64,000 nt of DNA from Ohtaekwangia sp036786105 (GTDB taxonomy: Bacteria > Bacteroidota > Bacteroidia > Cytophagales > Cyclobacteriaceae), in assembly GCF_036786105.1 (NCBI RefSeq), contig NZ_DAIQRQ010000001.1:62001-126000 (forward strand), in the 5' to 3' direction. Of this stretch, positions 9,141 to 18,261 are shown piece after piece (the first letter of the stretch is position 1; each line of letters begins with the position of its first letter). The notes beneath the pieces are model-generated. The model saw only the letters and a program-made list of their open reading frames with translations. It had not been told where the DNA came from and did not search any database. Both the position numbers and the translations under genes were made by a program.

Positions 9141-11051
9141 CTAGGTTTTGCTCATAAAAACCATTTTGGCGTTATCTGCCTTACCAACATTGCGATAAAA
9201 TTCAGTCAACTCTTTGTACGATTCCGCAGGGTATTCACCTTTATTCATGCGCAACCTGCGTATATAGAGCAGATTACCTTGATCCATTTTAAAGGAAGCC
9301 TCGTATTCGCCAAATCTTGATTTTACTACAACCGGGTCTGGTAAAAACTCCGGATAAATTCCTTCCGGCAAATGATAGCGGATGGTATCAAGATCTGTGT
9401 ATGGAGTTCTCAATACGACATTTGTTTTACGCGTATCCAGCTTCTCCGGTATATACGAAGATCGGTTCATCAGATTCGGCACCAGGAAAATGCGTTTACC
9501 GCTCACCGTGGCAAAACGTTTCAGACTCAATTCGGTGCTTACTATCGCAGAAGGAATTTTACCTTTTTTATTTGTCATGCTGAAATTGACGATGTCAAAA
9601 GCCGGAATGTCTGTATTCTCCTGCACCCATTTTTTCTGATCGTCATATTGCTGGTTCACAACATAATCAAGGTTATCATTCTCATATTGAAGGCCGCTAA
9701 AAGTTGTTTTTACTTTAGCCTTTGCGTCACCGGTTATCTCTACAAAAACATCTGCTGTGCGCGATTGTATATTTACCTCTGCCGGATAGCGCGGTGTTTT
9801 CACCACCTTACCTCCGTTTTCTGTTATCATTAATGCGTAGCGATCGCCGGTAAAGCTACCCATATATCCAAACGGATTAACCTGACTGGTACATTCAAGC
9901 CACAGTGTATCCGTTGCGTTCGGCACAGCTACAACAGCATGATTGAACTGTGAGCTAGGGAATGATACATCCATAGCCGGTTGGTTGCGCCCTGCGCGAA
10001 TCAATATATAGTTTGCATGAATGCCCACTTCTTTCAACATGGCAACCATGTAGTTAGAGAGGGCTTTGCAATCCCCATATCCGGTCTGATCAACGACTGA
10101 TGCTTCAAAAGGTTGAAAGCCTCCTATACCCAGTTGAATGCCCACATAACGTGTTTTGCTCTGCAGATATTCGTATACAAGCCGCGCTTTCTCTTCAGTA
10201 GTTTTGGCATTCTTCGTTATCTCCTGAAGTTTCTTTTTGGTTTGTTCCGGAAGTATATCCCGATCTTTATTCAGAGAAACAATCCACTTACCGTAGTTTT
10301 CCCATGAATCCATTTTTCCGGCATAGCTATCAAATTCGAAACTTGTAGGAGCCACCGCTATATTCGGCACTACCCGTTGCAAATCGGGGCCGGTCTTTTC
10401 AAACTTCTCAGGCTTAACATTTTCAAACGTCCATTGCATAACTTCTTTAGCATCGGCAGAAGATATCTTAGGTTCTTCTATTTTAAACAATTTATACCGC
10501 GGCTTTAATGCCGGAGGATATATAATAGTAAAACTCTCCTTTTGAATGGTGATCTCATCATCTTCATAAAGCTCGAAGTCAGGAACAAAAAACAACGTTT
10601 TGTGTTCTGTTTCATATTCAAATTCAACGGTATACGGATACGTGCCCTGCGAAAGATCAGCTTTCTTCAGGCGATCGTCACTAAAGAGTGAAGATCCATC
10701 AAAAGCACTTTGATCATATATTTCATTCTGTTTCAGCTTGCGGATCACATTCCCGTAAGCATCGTATGCAATGCCCTTGAATGATCTTAGTACATTGAAC
10801 TTGTCATACCAGATAACTTTGCTGGCATAGCTTTTCGCATTTGCGTTAAGAATCGTGATGACAATATGAACATGTGTGCTTGCATTGCTAACCGAGTTTA
10901 CTTCGAACCGAAGCTCCTGCTCCCGAATAACAGCATACATACCCGTCTTCATATCTTCCGGTATAGCACTCACCGGATATTTGGGATCTTCTTTCGCAGT
11001 AACAGTCATGTATACGAACATGCCAGCGACGATGAGCGATAATCTTTTCAT
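9141..11051 (-). CDS. DUF3857 and transglutaminase-like secreted protein, Cys motif intact
   Basis: A 636-residue exported protein (signal peptide 1-19, ending VTA). The N-terminal half is a DUF3857 beta domain (about 50-220). A transglutaminase-like core follows at about 275-390, with the presumed nucleophile in GYGDCKALSNYM (Cys about 328) and a His in FNHAVV. The acidic third position is LECTS, with Glu where Asp is usual. A beta domain closes the protein. These proteins are very common in Bacteroidota and probably act in the periplasm on proteins or peptides, but no substrate is known. It is second in a two-gene operon, 4 bp after the paralogue starting at 12996. Confidence 0.88.
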   Translation of the reverse strand: MKRLSLIVAGMFVYMTVTAKEDPKYPVSAIPEDMKTGMYAVIREQELRFEVNSVSNASTHVHIVITILNANAKSYASKVIWYDKFNVLRSFKGIAYDAYGNVIRKLKQNEIYDQSAFDGSSLFSDDRLKKADLSQGTYPYTVEFEYETEHKTLFFVPDFELYEDDEITIQKESFTIIYPPALKPRYKLFKIEEPKISSADAKEVMQWTFENVKPEKFEKTGPDLQRVVPNIAVAPTSFEFDSYAGKMDSWENYGKWIVSLNKDRDILPEQTKKKLQEITKNAKTTEEKARLVYEYLQSKTRYVGIQLGIGGFQPFEASVVDQTGYGDCKALSNYMVAMLKEVGIHANYILIRAGRNQPAMDVSFPSSQFNHAVVAVPNATDTLWLECTSQVNPFGYMGSFTGDRYALMITENGGKVVKTPRYPAEVNIQSRTADVFVEITGDAKAKVKTTFSGLQYENDNLDYVVNQQYDDQKKWVQENTDIPAFDIVNFSMTNKKGKIPSAIVSTELSLKRFATVSGKRIFLVPNLMNRSSYIPEKLDTRKTNVVLRTPYTDLDTIRYHLPEGIYPEFLPDPVVVKSRFGEYEASFKMDQGNLLYIRRLRMNKGEYPAESYKELTEFYRNVGKADNAKMVFMSKT

Positions 11052-11055
11052 ACTC

Positions 11056-12996
11056 CTATTTTTTCTTTAATACAATTTGCTCTGCCTGCTTGGCAACAAC
11101 CTGGTTATAAAATTCTCTCAAGTGCAGGTATTCATCCTGAACGAATAAGCTCTTGTTAATCTGAAGCATACTCACAACATTCAGCACGTTACCAGTTTGC
11201 GTTACACTATAACTAAATTTGGCTGCATTTCCCGGAAGCATCAACACTTTTGGTTTGGGAAGTTCATCCACCACGTAACCTTCGGGTATCGCAATACGCG
11301 ACATATAGGTTTGCTCTTCCGGGCTACCAAAATCAACCGGATATTCGCGTTTCTCTAATTTAAATGGATTCTCTTTTAGTTGTGATGTTACATAAGGATT
11401 GAGGTAAATTGCTCCTCCCGCCATTGTACAATGTTCATTTATTACCAACTCATGAAGTTGCTTGGCGTTCTGTTCTATTTCTTTCAGGTTTTGAAACTCA
11501 CTCTTCTGAATTTCCCAGTTCTTGTCAGCCAAAAACTTCTTTAGGTAATCTGCCTCTCCGTTAGTAAAATAATCTTTACGCATGCTATGCGCATCATAAC
11601 CATCGTAAGTATAGTTTATTTTACCAGCCAATTCACCGGTTTCTTTAAGCGTAAGGTCTGTGCTGACAACTGTTTTGGATTTCCCTTTTGCTTCTAGATT
11701 TATCCATGAATAACCAGCTTTCGAGACAACCAGTCCGTGACCATTTAAACAGCGTTCAGGCAAAACACCTATCGGTAAATATTTATCGGTAGCATCAAGT
11801 AACAATCGTTTATCGCCCATCTTTACAGAGCACACTACATAATTAAATTGATCATCCATTGGGTACTGCTGGCGCACAAAGCCGTGATCGCGCGTACTTA
11901 GCACAATCATCTCTGTCGGTATATCTACCTTTTCGAGCATCGATGCCAGCAGCAAATTTATATCTCCGGTAGTGCCCTTCTTTTTTTCTACAATATCTTT
12001 CAGATTATCGGCATAATAATCTTTATCACCATTCCACTCAATGTTCTGGCGAACGTAATTAAATATAGCAGCAATCTTTTGCTGATTATCGGTCATGCCG
12101 GCTGTAAGCTCTTCCGATTTTTTCCTTAGCGAACCAAAGCCGGTTATCGATTTCCCGAAGGCTTCGCTTTCCAGCAGGTTTGCATTGAACTTGGCCCATG
12201 TTCCCATAATCTCTCTGACAGGCTCGCCCGGAAAGGCAACGTGCGACAGCGCTATATTAATCTTCGATACATAATCGTCTTCGCAGGTCATGAACGGCTC
12301 CTCTTTAAAAGCGGGTACATCCTGCATAATCCAATGATGTGCAAGCGTTTGAAAATTTGTACCCGCCTTGTTTTTTACCTCATACGATGCAAGCCGTAGG
12401 TATCCCTGCATATATTTTTCGAAGGTAAAGAAGTCTGGAAACATAGCCCAGTATTCGCTCCAGCGAACGGGTATATCGTATTGAAACTGCCAGTTGGGGA
12501 AATTTGAAAGAAACTCGGAGGTAAGGGTATACGAATATTCCAGCACCGATCCTTCCTTCACATTAGGGAAGGAAAACTTGAGGAGATTAACGTTACGATT
12601 GAATTTCTCTTTGAATATCCCGTCTTTCGAAAGATCCGTCTCTACAATCTTTCCATTCTCAAGATTATAGGTGGTACCTTTAATCTTAATAATACGCTCT
12701 TCTGCTGAACCGCTATGATAAACCGGTATAGCAACATCACCCCATTTCTGCCCTTCTTTTGTTAAAATCTTGATGCGCACATGCTTTTCAAACATAAGCG
12801 CAACATTAACAGCGTTTATACTCAGGTACGCTTCTCCATAATCAGACAGAATTACGGCGGATGCAGAAGAGTCTTTGTCGTAGACTTTCATCTTCAAATC
12901 CTCCATGGGAATGTCTCCGAATTTGACAGGTGATTTTTGTGCATGCAATGACTGCAGCGTGAGGGCCATCAACAGACCCAGAATACATGACCTCAT
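11056..12996 (-). CDS. DUF3857 and transglutaminase-like secreted protein, Cys replaced
   Basis: A 646-residue paralogue of the downstream gene with a signal peptide (1-19, ending LHA) and the same DUF3857-transglutaminase order. The core motif reads KKGTTGDINLLLASMLEKV. Aligned on the shared ML-KV helix, the nucleophilic Cys position is Thr, so classical transglutaminase or protease chemistry is unlikely. The rest of the fold is kept (FNYVVCSV, LLLDATD, LPERCLNGHG), as in the non-catalytic subfamily of DUF3857 proteins. As first gene of the operon it may be a partner or scaffold for the intact paralogue, which is inference. Confidence 0.87.
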   Translation of the reverse strand: MRSCILGLLMALTLQSLHAQKSPVKFGDIPMEDLKMKVYDKDSSASAVILSDYGEAYLSINAVNVALMFEKHVRIKILTKEGQKWGDVAIPVYHSGSAEERIIKIKGTTYNLENGKIVETDLSKDGIFKEKFNRNVNLLKFSFPNVKEGSVLEYSYTLTSEFLSNFPNWQFQYDIPVRWSEYWAMFPDFFTFEKYMQGYLRLASYEVKNKAGTNFQTLAHHWIMQDVPAFKEEPFMTCEDDYVSKINIALSHVAFPGEPVREIMGTWAKFNANLLESEAFGKSITGFGSLRKKSEELTAGMTDNQQKIAAIFNYVRQNIEWNGDKDYYADNLKDIVEKKKGTTGDINLLLASMLEKVDIPTEMIVLSTRDHGFVRQQYPMDDQFNYVVCSVKMGDKRLLLDATDKYLPIGVLPERCLNGHGLVVSKAGYSWINLEAKGKSKTVVSTDLTLKETGELAGKINYTYDGYDAHSMRKDYFTNGEADYLKKFLADKNWEIQKSEFQNLKEIEQNAKQLHELVINEHCTMAGGAIYLNPYVTSQLKENPFKLEKREYPVDFGSPEEQTYMSRIAIPEGYVVDELPKPKVLMLPGNAAKFSYSVTQTGNVLNVVSMLQINKSLFVQDEYLHLREFYNQVVAKQAEQIVLKKK

Positions 12997-13098
12997 AACA
13001 GGTAAGTTAGATTAGATTAGTGGCTGAAAAGTATAAAAATTCATGCAACTTTATCGTTTCATGTAAGGCTTAATAATGTTTCATCTAATTTTTTAACA

Positions 13099-14472
13099 TT
13101 GGCTAAACCTAAAACTGTATACTACTGTCAGAGCTGCGGATATGAGTCGGCGAAGTGGCTTGGAAAGTGTCCGTCCTGTAACGCCTGGAATACCTTTGTT
13201 GAGGAGATAATAACGAAAGAAGATATCACTAAAAATGAGTGGCGACAAGAGTCTTCACGTACAAAATCTATTAAGGCAAAAGCATTATCCGATATTGAAG
13301 CTTCGCCTGAAATACGAATACTGACTATAGATGATGAGTTAAATCGCGTATTAGGTGGTGGAATTGTTCCCGGATCACTAACGCTTATTGGTGGAGAGCC
13401 TGGTATAGGTAAATCTACGCTCATGCTACAGGTGGGTCTACAACTCAAATCGCTTCGGGTATTATACGTTTCCGGAGAAGAAAGCGAACAGCAGATAAAA
13501 ATGCGGGCTGATCGTCTGGGCATATCCTCAAATAACTTTTTTATACTGACAGAAACCAACAGCAGGAATATATTTCTCTCCATCGAATCATTACAACCTC
13601 AATTGGTAATCATTGATTCTATACAAACGCTTTACTCACCCATAATGGATTCGGCCGCGGGAAGTATAGGACAAGTGCGACAAAGTGCAGGAGAGCTGAT
13701 GAAATTTGCCAAGGAAACAGATACTCCTGTTTTTCTTATCGGGCATATAACTAAGGACGGTATGCTGGCCGGCCCTAAAGTATTGGAGCACATGGTAGAT
13801 ACGGTATTGCAATTTGAAGGAGACCGCCATTTGGCCTACCGCATACTGCGCACTACAAAGAATCGTTTTGGTTCTACATCGGAGATTGGTATATATGAAA
13901 TGTTGGGCACCGGATTGCGCGAAGTTTCCAATCCGTCAGAGATTCTGATATCTCAAAAAGATGGAAACCTGAGCGGTGTAACCATTGGAGCAACGATTGA
14001 AGGAAATCGTCCACTGCTAATCGAGATTCAATCATTGGTGAGTCCTGCATCTTACGGAACTCCTCAACGCACGCCCACAGGTTTTGATCAAAAGCGATTG
14101 AATATGTTACTGGCCGTTCTTGAAAAACGTTGTGGATTTCGCATGGGCACACAAGACGTATTTCTGAATATGGCGGGAGGTATAAAAGTAGAAGACCCTG
14201 CCATCGACCTTGCCGTTTGTATTTCCATGATCTCATCGATGGAAGAAATACCTGTATCTGATAAAATATGTTTTGCGGCAGAAATCGGTTTGGGCGGAGA
14301 GCTGCGTGCTGTAAACCGGATCGAACAACGGATCTCTGAATCTGAAAAACTTGGTTTTGAGGAAATATATATCTCCAAGTTCAATCAAAAATCCATTGAC
14401 CTGAAAAAGACTTCTATCCGGGTTAAGGCTTTCGGGAAACTTACCGAGGTATTTCAAGACTTATTCGGATAA
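13099..14472 (+). CDS. radA: DNA repair protein RadA
   Basis: A branch-migration ATPase in recombination repair, related to RecA and Lon. The N-terminal C4 zinc finger (YYCQSCG...KCPSCNAW) sits at residues 9-29. Walker A is GGEPGIGKST (about 94-103). The RadA-specific KNRFGS lies at about 253-258. The C-terminal Lon-protease-like domain carries GFDQKRLNMLLAVLEKRCG and AAEIGLGGELRAV. Length (457) is normal. The start is TTG at 13099: it gives the conserved MAKPKTVYYCQSCG beginning and no ATG fits. Confidence 0.97.
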   Translation: MAKPKTVYYCQSCGYESAKWLGKCPSCNAWNTFVEEIITKEDITKNEWRQESSRTKSIKAKALSDIEASPEIRILTIDDELNRVLGGGIVPGSLTLIGGEPGIGKSTLMLQVGLQLKSLRVLYVSGEESEQQIKMRADRLGISSNNFFILTETNSRNIFLSIESLQPQLVIIDSIQTLYSPIMDSAAGSIGQVRQSAGELMKFAKETDTPVFLIGHITKDGMLAGPKVLEHMVDTVLQFEGDRHLAYRILRTTKNRFGSTSEIGIYEMLGTGLREVSNPSEILISQKDGNLSGVTIGATIEGNRPLLIEIQSLVSPASYGTPQRTPTGFDQKRLNMLLAVLEKRCGFRMGTQDVFLNMAGGIKVEDPAIDLAVCISMISSMEEIPVSDKICFAAEIGLGGELRAVNRIEQRISESEKLGFEEIYISKFNQKSIDLKKTSIRVKAFGKLTEVFQDLFG

Positions 14473-14513
14473 TGTATAGTATAAATCAATCTATAGCTTC
14501 TTAAAACACGGTT

Positions 14514-15407
14514 ATGTTCAAACGATCGTCATGGCTGCATTTACGCATTCCGTTTTCATATTATCTCATGCCGGTGTTCTTCTTCAGCTTGGCTGTTTCT
14601 CCCAACATCAGTGAAAGACCTTTGCTGTGGACGTTCATTATTGTGCACTTGTTTTTATACCCTGCCAGCAATGGCTATAATAGTTACTTCGATAAAGATG
14701 AGAAGAGTATAGGAGGTTTAAAGAACCCACCGAAAGTATCAAAAGGTTTATATTACCTGGCACTGCTCTTCGATGTTATTGCCCTGGTTTTAGCAGTGGT
14801 AAAAATCTCGGTACTGTTTGCTGCACTGATCTTTATTTATGGTCTTGTATCAAAAGCCTATAGTCATCCGGCTATACGGTTGAAGAGGTATCCTGTTGGC
14901 GGATGGCTTACAGTAAGTTTCTTTCAGGGCTTTTTCACGTTTGTAATGTGTTATATTGGCATCAACCGGTTTCCGTTAGAGAATGTACTTAAACCGTATG
15001 TACTTATTCCTGCTTTGTTAAGCAGTGCCATGTTGCTCGGAACATATCCCATGACGCAGGTATACCAGCATGAAGAAGATGGTAAACGCGGCGATAAAAC
15101 ATTCAGCCTGATGTTGGGCATTCGCGGAACCTTTTTGTTTGTAGGAGCGCTGTTTGGTGTTGTATCGGCAGGATATATACTCTATTTCAATTCGTATTTC
15201 GAAAAGAATTATGCTTGGCCATTTCTTATAGCCATGGCTCCGGTGGTAATGTTCTTCCTGTACTGGTTTGTGCGTATCTGGAGGGATGAATCGAAGGCTG
15301 ATCACAAACATACCATGTGGCTGAATTTTATTTCAGCCACATGTTTAAATGCTTTTTTCATCTACCTTTTCCTTGATTCTACTCAATTGCTACAGATGTT
15401 TTCATGA
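14514..15407 (+). CDS. UbiA-family prenyltransferase
   Basis: A 297-residue integral membrane protein with about eight hydrophobic helices. It carries the UbiA aspartate motif NGYNSYFDKDEKS (about 64-76), an NxxxDxxxD variant that binds prenyl diphosphate through Mg2+. A second, weaker acidic motif is YQHEEDGKRGDK (about 184-195). UbiA enzymes attach isoprenyl chains to aromatic acceptors such as quinone or heme precursors, or to polyketides. No quinone or heme genes are adjacent, so the acceptor is unknown. A geranylgeranyl-reductase-like gene is 1.1 kb away. The gene starts 41 bp after radA and converges on the next gene with 7 bp between. Confidence 0.85.
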   Translation: MFKRSSWLHLRIPFSYYLMPVFFFSLAVSPNISERPLLWTFIIVHLFLYPASNGYNSYFDKDEKSIGGLKNPPKVSKGLYYLALLFDVIALVLAVVKISVLFAALIFIYGLVSKAYSHPAIRLKRYPVGGWLTVSFFQGFFTFVMCYIGINRFPLENVLKPYVLIPALLSSAMLLGTYPMTQVYQHEEDGKRGDKTFSLMLGIRGTFLFVGALFGVVSAGYILYFNSYFEKNYAWPFLIAMAPVVMFFLYWFVRIWRDESKADHKHTMWLNFISATCLNAFFIYLFLDSTQLLQMFS

Positions 15408-15414
15408 GGTTATT

Positions 15415-16440
15415 TTATACCGTTATGCCTGCCTTTTCCAGCAATGCTTTGGTAGCGCGTATACCTTCTTCTTCACTTAGTGTTTGACCTTCGTATTCTA
15501 TACCGATGTGGCCGGTGTAGCCGGCGGCTTTTACGATCGACAGCATTTTGGTATAGTCTGTTTCCACACAATTACCTTGTGCATCGAACTCATGCGTTTT
15601 TGCACTTACTCCTTTTGCATACGGCATTAACTCCTGAGTTCCTTTATAGCGGTCATACTCTTCCATACACTTTGTCTTTGCCCAGGCTTCCGGAGTGTTT
15701 GCTTCGGGTTTGGTACGATTGATACAGAAGTTACCGAAGTCGGGCAATGTTCCGCAATTATCCATTTGTGTGCCTGCAATAACACCGCTTAGCCACTGGC
15801 CATCAGAAGAGAAACCACCGTGATTTTCTACGATCACATTTATACCTACACCTTTTGCAAATTCAGCAAGTTGACGCAGTCCGTCTGTTGCTGCTTTTGC
15901 TACATCTTCGCGCTTGCCTTCGCCTGCTGCATTTACACGGATGGAATGACAACCCAAAAATTTGGCAGCCTCCACCCACTTATAATGATTTTCAACAGCC
16001 TGCTTGCGTTTTTTTGTATCCGCATTGCCAAGTTCTCCTTCACCATCGCACATGATCAGCACACTGGTTACACCCAGATCATCACAACGCTTTTTTAACT
16101 CAGCCAGGTATGTTTGATCTTTTGCCTTGTCTTTGAAGAATTGATTTACATACTCTACTGCAGATATACCAAAGTCGTTTTTTGCTTTGGCCGGAAAATC
16201 CAGGTTTGTGAGTTTTCCATCGAAGAGGGTTTTGTGAAGCGACCATTCTGCCAGTGATATCTTAAAGAATAATTCTTTCCCGGCAGGCTCTGCTGTTGCA
16301 GCGGAATCAATCGTTGCCTGTTGATTTTCTGATGATGGCTTTCTACCGCACGCAGACAGAATAGAAGCTCCTGCTGTTGCTCCAACGGTAATAAGACCGA
16401 GTGAACGCAGAAATGATCGGCGATTAGTTTCGTTATTCAT
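15415..16440 (-). CDS. Tat-exported lipoprotein, sugar phosphate isomerase/epimerase-like
   Basis: A xylose-isomerase-like TIM barrel (IolE/hydroxypyruvate isomerase type) of 341 residues from the ATG at 16440. The longer open frame adds 25 unlikely residues. The N-terminus is a twin-arginine signal, NRRSFLRSLGL, followed by a lipobox (SILSAC), so the protein should cross by Tat and be lipid-anchored. Barrel motifs include ISLAEWSL, VLIMCDGEGELG, VIVENHGGFSSD (catalytic-region Glu and His), LPDFGNF and GYTGHIGIEYEG. Such periplasmic isomerase-fold proteins are frequent in Bacteroidota; the substrate is unknown. TatC is encoded at 25379-26254. Confidence 0.87.
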   Translation of the reverse strand: MNNETNRRSFLRSLGLITVGATAGASILSACGRKPSSENQQATIDSAATAEPAGKELFFKISLAEWSLHKTLFDGKLTNLDFPAKAKNDFGISAVEYVNQFFKDKAKDQTYLAELKKRCDDLGVTSVLIMCDGEGELGNADTKKRKQAVENHYKWVEAAKFLGCHSIRVNAAGEGKREDVAKAATDGLRQLAEFAKGVGINVIVENHGGFSSDGQWLSGVIAGTQMDNCGTLPDFGNFCINRTKPEANTPEAWAKTKCMEEYDRYKGTQELMPYAKGVSAKTHEFDAQGNCVETDYTKMLSIVKAAGYTGHIGIEYEGQTLSEEEGIRATKALLEKAGITV

Positions 16441-16539
16441 GGTTGTATGATTGGGTTTGATGATGATGGAAGTTAAAGAAAAATGCCCTGGAAAATTGCT
16501 ATCAACATCAATCAACGGTGATTTTACGATGTGAGAAGT

Positions 16540-17652
16540 TTAGAATGCTTCTCCGTGTGTGTTACGGATAATGATATTGGTTACCGGCCGAACATGTATA
16601 GCGAGATTTATAGCCATGTTCGAACTCCATTCTTTTCCAAAAAGCTTTTGCACCTGGCGACCGGCCCATAATCTTCGTGAAAAGTTTTTATTCCATAGCA
16701 GCGTATAACTTTTCTCAAGTTGTTCGCGTGTAAAATTTTTGTCTTCACAAAAGCGCATCACGAGATCAACCGCAAGTTTTGCTGCATGCATGGCCATAGC
16801 CATGCCGTTGCCGCACACTGGTGTGATCATCCCTGCAGCATCACCCAACATCAAAACATGATCCGATACGGGAGACTTCGTTTCGAAAGAGATTTCGTTG
16901 ATCACCTCAGGTTTCTCAAACAGAAAGTGTGCGTTTTGAAAAATATCTTTTAATAACGGATTACGAAATAGAACGGCCTCCTCCATATCGCGAATGCTTT
17001 TATACTTTTTCACATTGTCGCGATGCGTTAAGTAGCAGATGTTGGTTTTGCTGTCTTCAACGTTGCTCATACCACAGTAGCCGCCCGGAAAATTATGCAG
17101 CGCAATTAAGTCTTCTGGATACTCTGTCTTTACATGATACTTCACGCCGACAAATGGAGATCGCTTGCGAATAAAAGAACGTTGAAGTGCAACGTCCATT
17201 CTCGATCGTTTACCAAAAGCCCCAAGCACAACATTAGCCTGTGTTGAGCGACCCGAGGTCTTTATTTCAAAAAGATTTTCATAATATACTATATCTTCCA
17301 CTTCGGTGTTTAACCAGAATTCAACACCTGCATGCACGGCTTGCTGATAAAGAAAATAATCGAATGTATAGCGGCTAATACCAAAACCACCCAGATCGAG
17401 TGGCAAAATTTCACCCTTTCCCCGAATAGACGATAAATGAAAACGGCTAATCCGCGAGGGTTTAAACGCTTCCGGAAAGAGATTATGAGATTGCAGAAAC
17501 GGAACTGTCTCATTCGAAATATACTCACCACACACACGATGGAATGGATATGATTTCCTCTCAATGACCAGTATATCTATACCCTTTCGCGCTAGCAGAA
17601 TGGACGAAACCAAACCTGCTATGCCTCCTCCTATGATCGCAACTTTCTTCAA
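16540..17652 (-). CDS. FAD-dependent oxidoreductase, geranylgeranyl-reductase-like
   Basis: A 370-residue flavoprotein with the dinucleotide-binding GGGIAGLVSSILLARKG at residues 8-24, the FAD ribose-contacting Glu in VIERK, and the second FAD motif VLMLGDAAGMITPVCGNGMAMAM (about 270-292). The PFHRVCGEYIS phrase is typical of the geranylgeranyl reductase/tryptophan halogenase-like branch. These enzymes reduce isoprenoid chains or oxidise aromatic or polyketide rings. In other Bacteroidota such a gene often sits with UbiA, a type III polyketide synthase and a methyltransferase. Here only UbiA is nearby, so the role is open. Confidence 0.8.
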   Translation of the reverse strand: MKKVAIIGGGIAGLVSSILLARKGIDILVIERKSYPFHRVCGEYISNETVPFLQSHNLFPEAFKPSRISRFHLSSIRGKGEILPLDLGGFGISRYTFDYFLYQQAVHAGVEFWLNTEVEDIVYYENLFEIKTSGRSTQANVVLGAFGKRSRMDVALQRSFIRKRSPFVGVKYHVKTEYPEDLIALHNFPGGYCGMSNVEDSKTNICYLTHRDNVKKYKSIRDMEEAVLFRNPLLKDIFQNAHFLFEKPEVINEISFETKSPVSDHVLMLGDAAGMITPVCGNGMAMAMHAAKLAVDLVMRFCEDKNFTREQLEKSYTLLWNKNFSRRLWAGRQVQKLFGKEWSSNMAINLAIHVRPVTNIIIRNTHGEAF

Positions 17653-17783
17653 TCCTGAAAATTTTTTCTTATTCGAGAAATTAATATGAAAATTACCTCA
17701 GAAAAAAATAAAAAACAGCTATTGAACAAATCTTGCCGGGCAACCTTTTGCGTTTATATACTGTTTACAAGACAAGTTAGCAT

Positions 17784-18254
17784 ATGGAAACCTCTCTCAA
17801 AAACCCTGTATCCGGAACCCTTAACGTACTGCTGGTTGGTAATAATCCAATTGAGTTAAGTTCCGTTCTGAAAAATGTTCAGCAAGTTCACGGTGCCAAG
17901 ATCGTAACGGAGATTGCCTTTGATTTAAAGAGCGTGCTTGAACGCCTGATGCGCTTCAACCCCAATTTCATTTTTATTGACGACAATCTGGGTCGTAACG
18001 AATTGCGCGAAACCATCAATTCTCTGTCGAATAACAAAAAAACAAAGGATATTCCCATTACCGTATTAAAGAATTCCAATTACCAGGAGGCCCTGGGCAC
18101 ATCGAGCATCCTTGATTATCTTCTGAAAAAGAATTTATCTCCGGAGGCTATTTATAATACGTTGAAAAATTCTTTGAAACTTCGCAGAACGCAGCTTTAC
18201 CTTTATCAGGTATATCAGAAAAGAAAGAACGCACTTCTGGCATTAACGCGATAG
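17784..18254 (+). CDS. Degenerate response-regulator receiver-like protein
   Basis: A 156-residue protein with the alternating alpha/beta pattern of a CheY-like receiver and no output domain. Strand 1 (NVLLVGNNP) has lost the acidic pair that binds Mg2+. Strand 3 (FIFIDDNLG) keeps an Asp at the phosphorylation site. Strand 4 ends LKNS and strand 5 DYLLKKN keeps a Lys. A long basic helix closes the protein (LKLRRTQLYLYQVYQKRKN). Phosphorylation therefore looks impaired or altered, and it may work as a binding module. It is a single gene, convergent with the protease gene 7 bp on. Confidence 0.65.
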   Translation: METSLKNPVSGTLNVLLVGNNPIELSSVLKNVQQVHGAKIVTEIAFDLKSVLERLMRFNPNFIFIDDNLGRNELRETINSLSNNKKTKDIPITVLKNSNYQEALGTSSILDYLLKKNLSPEAIYNTLKNSLKLRRTQLYLYQVYQKRKNALLALTR

Positions 18255-18261
18255 TTATTCG

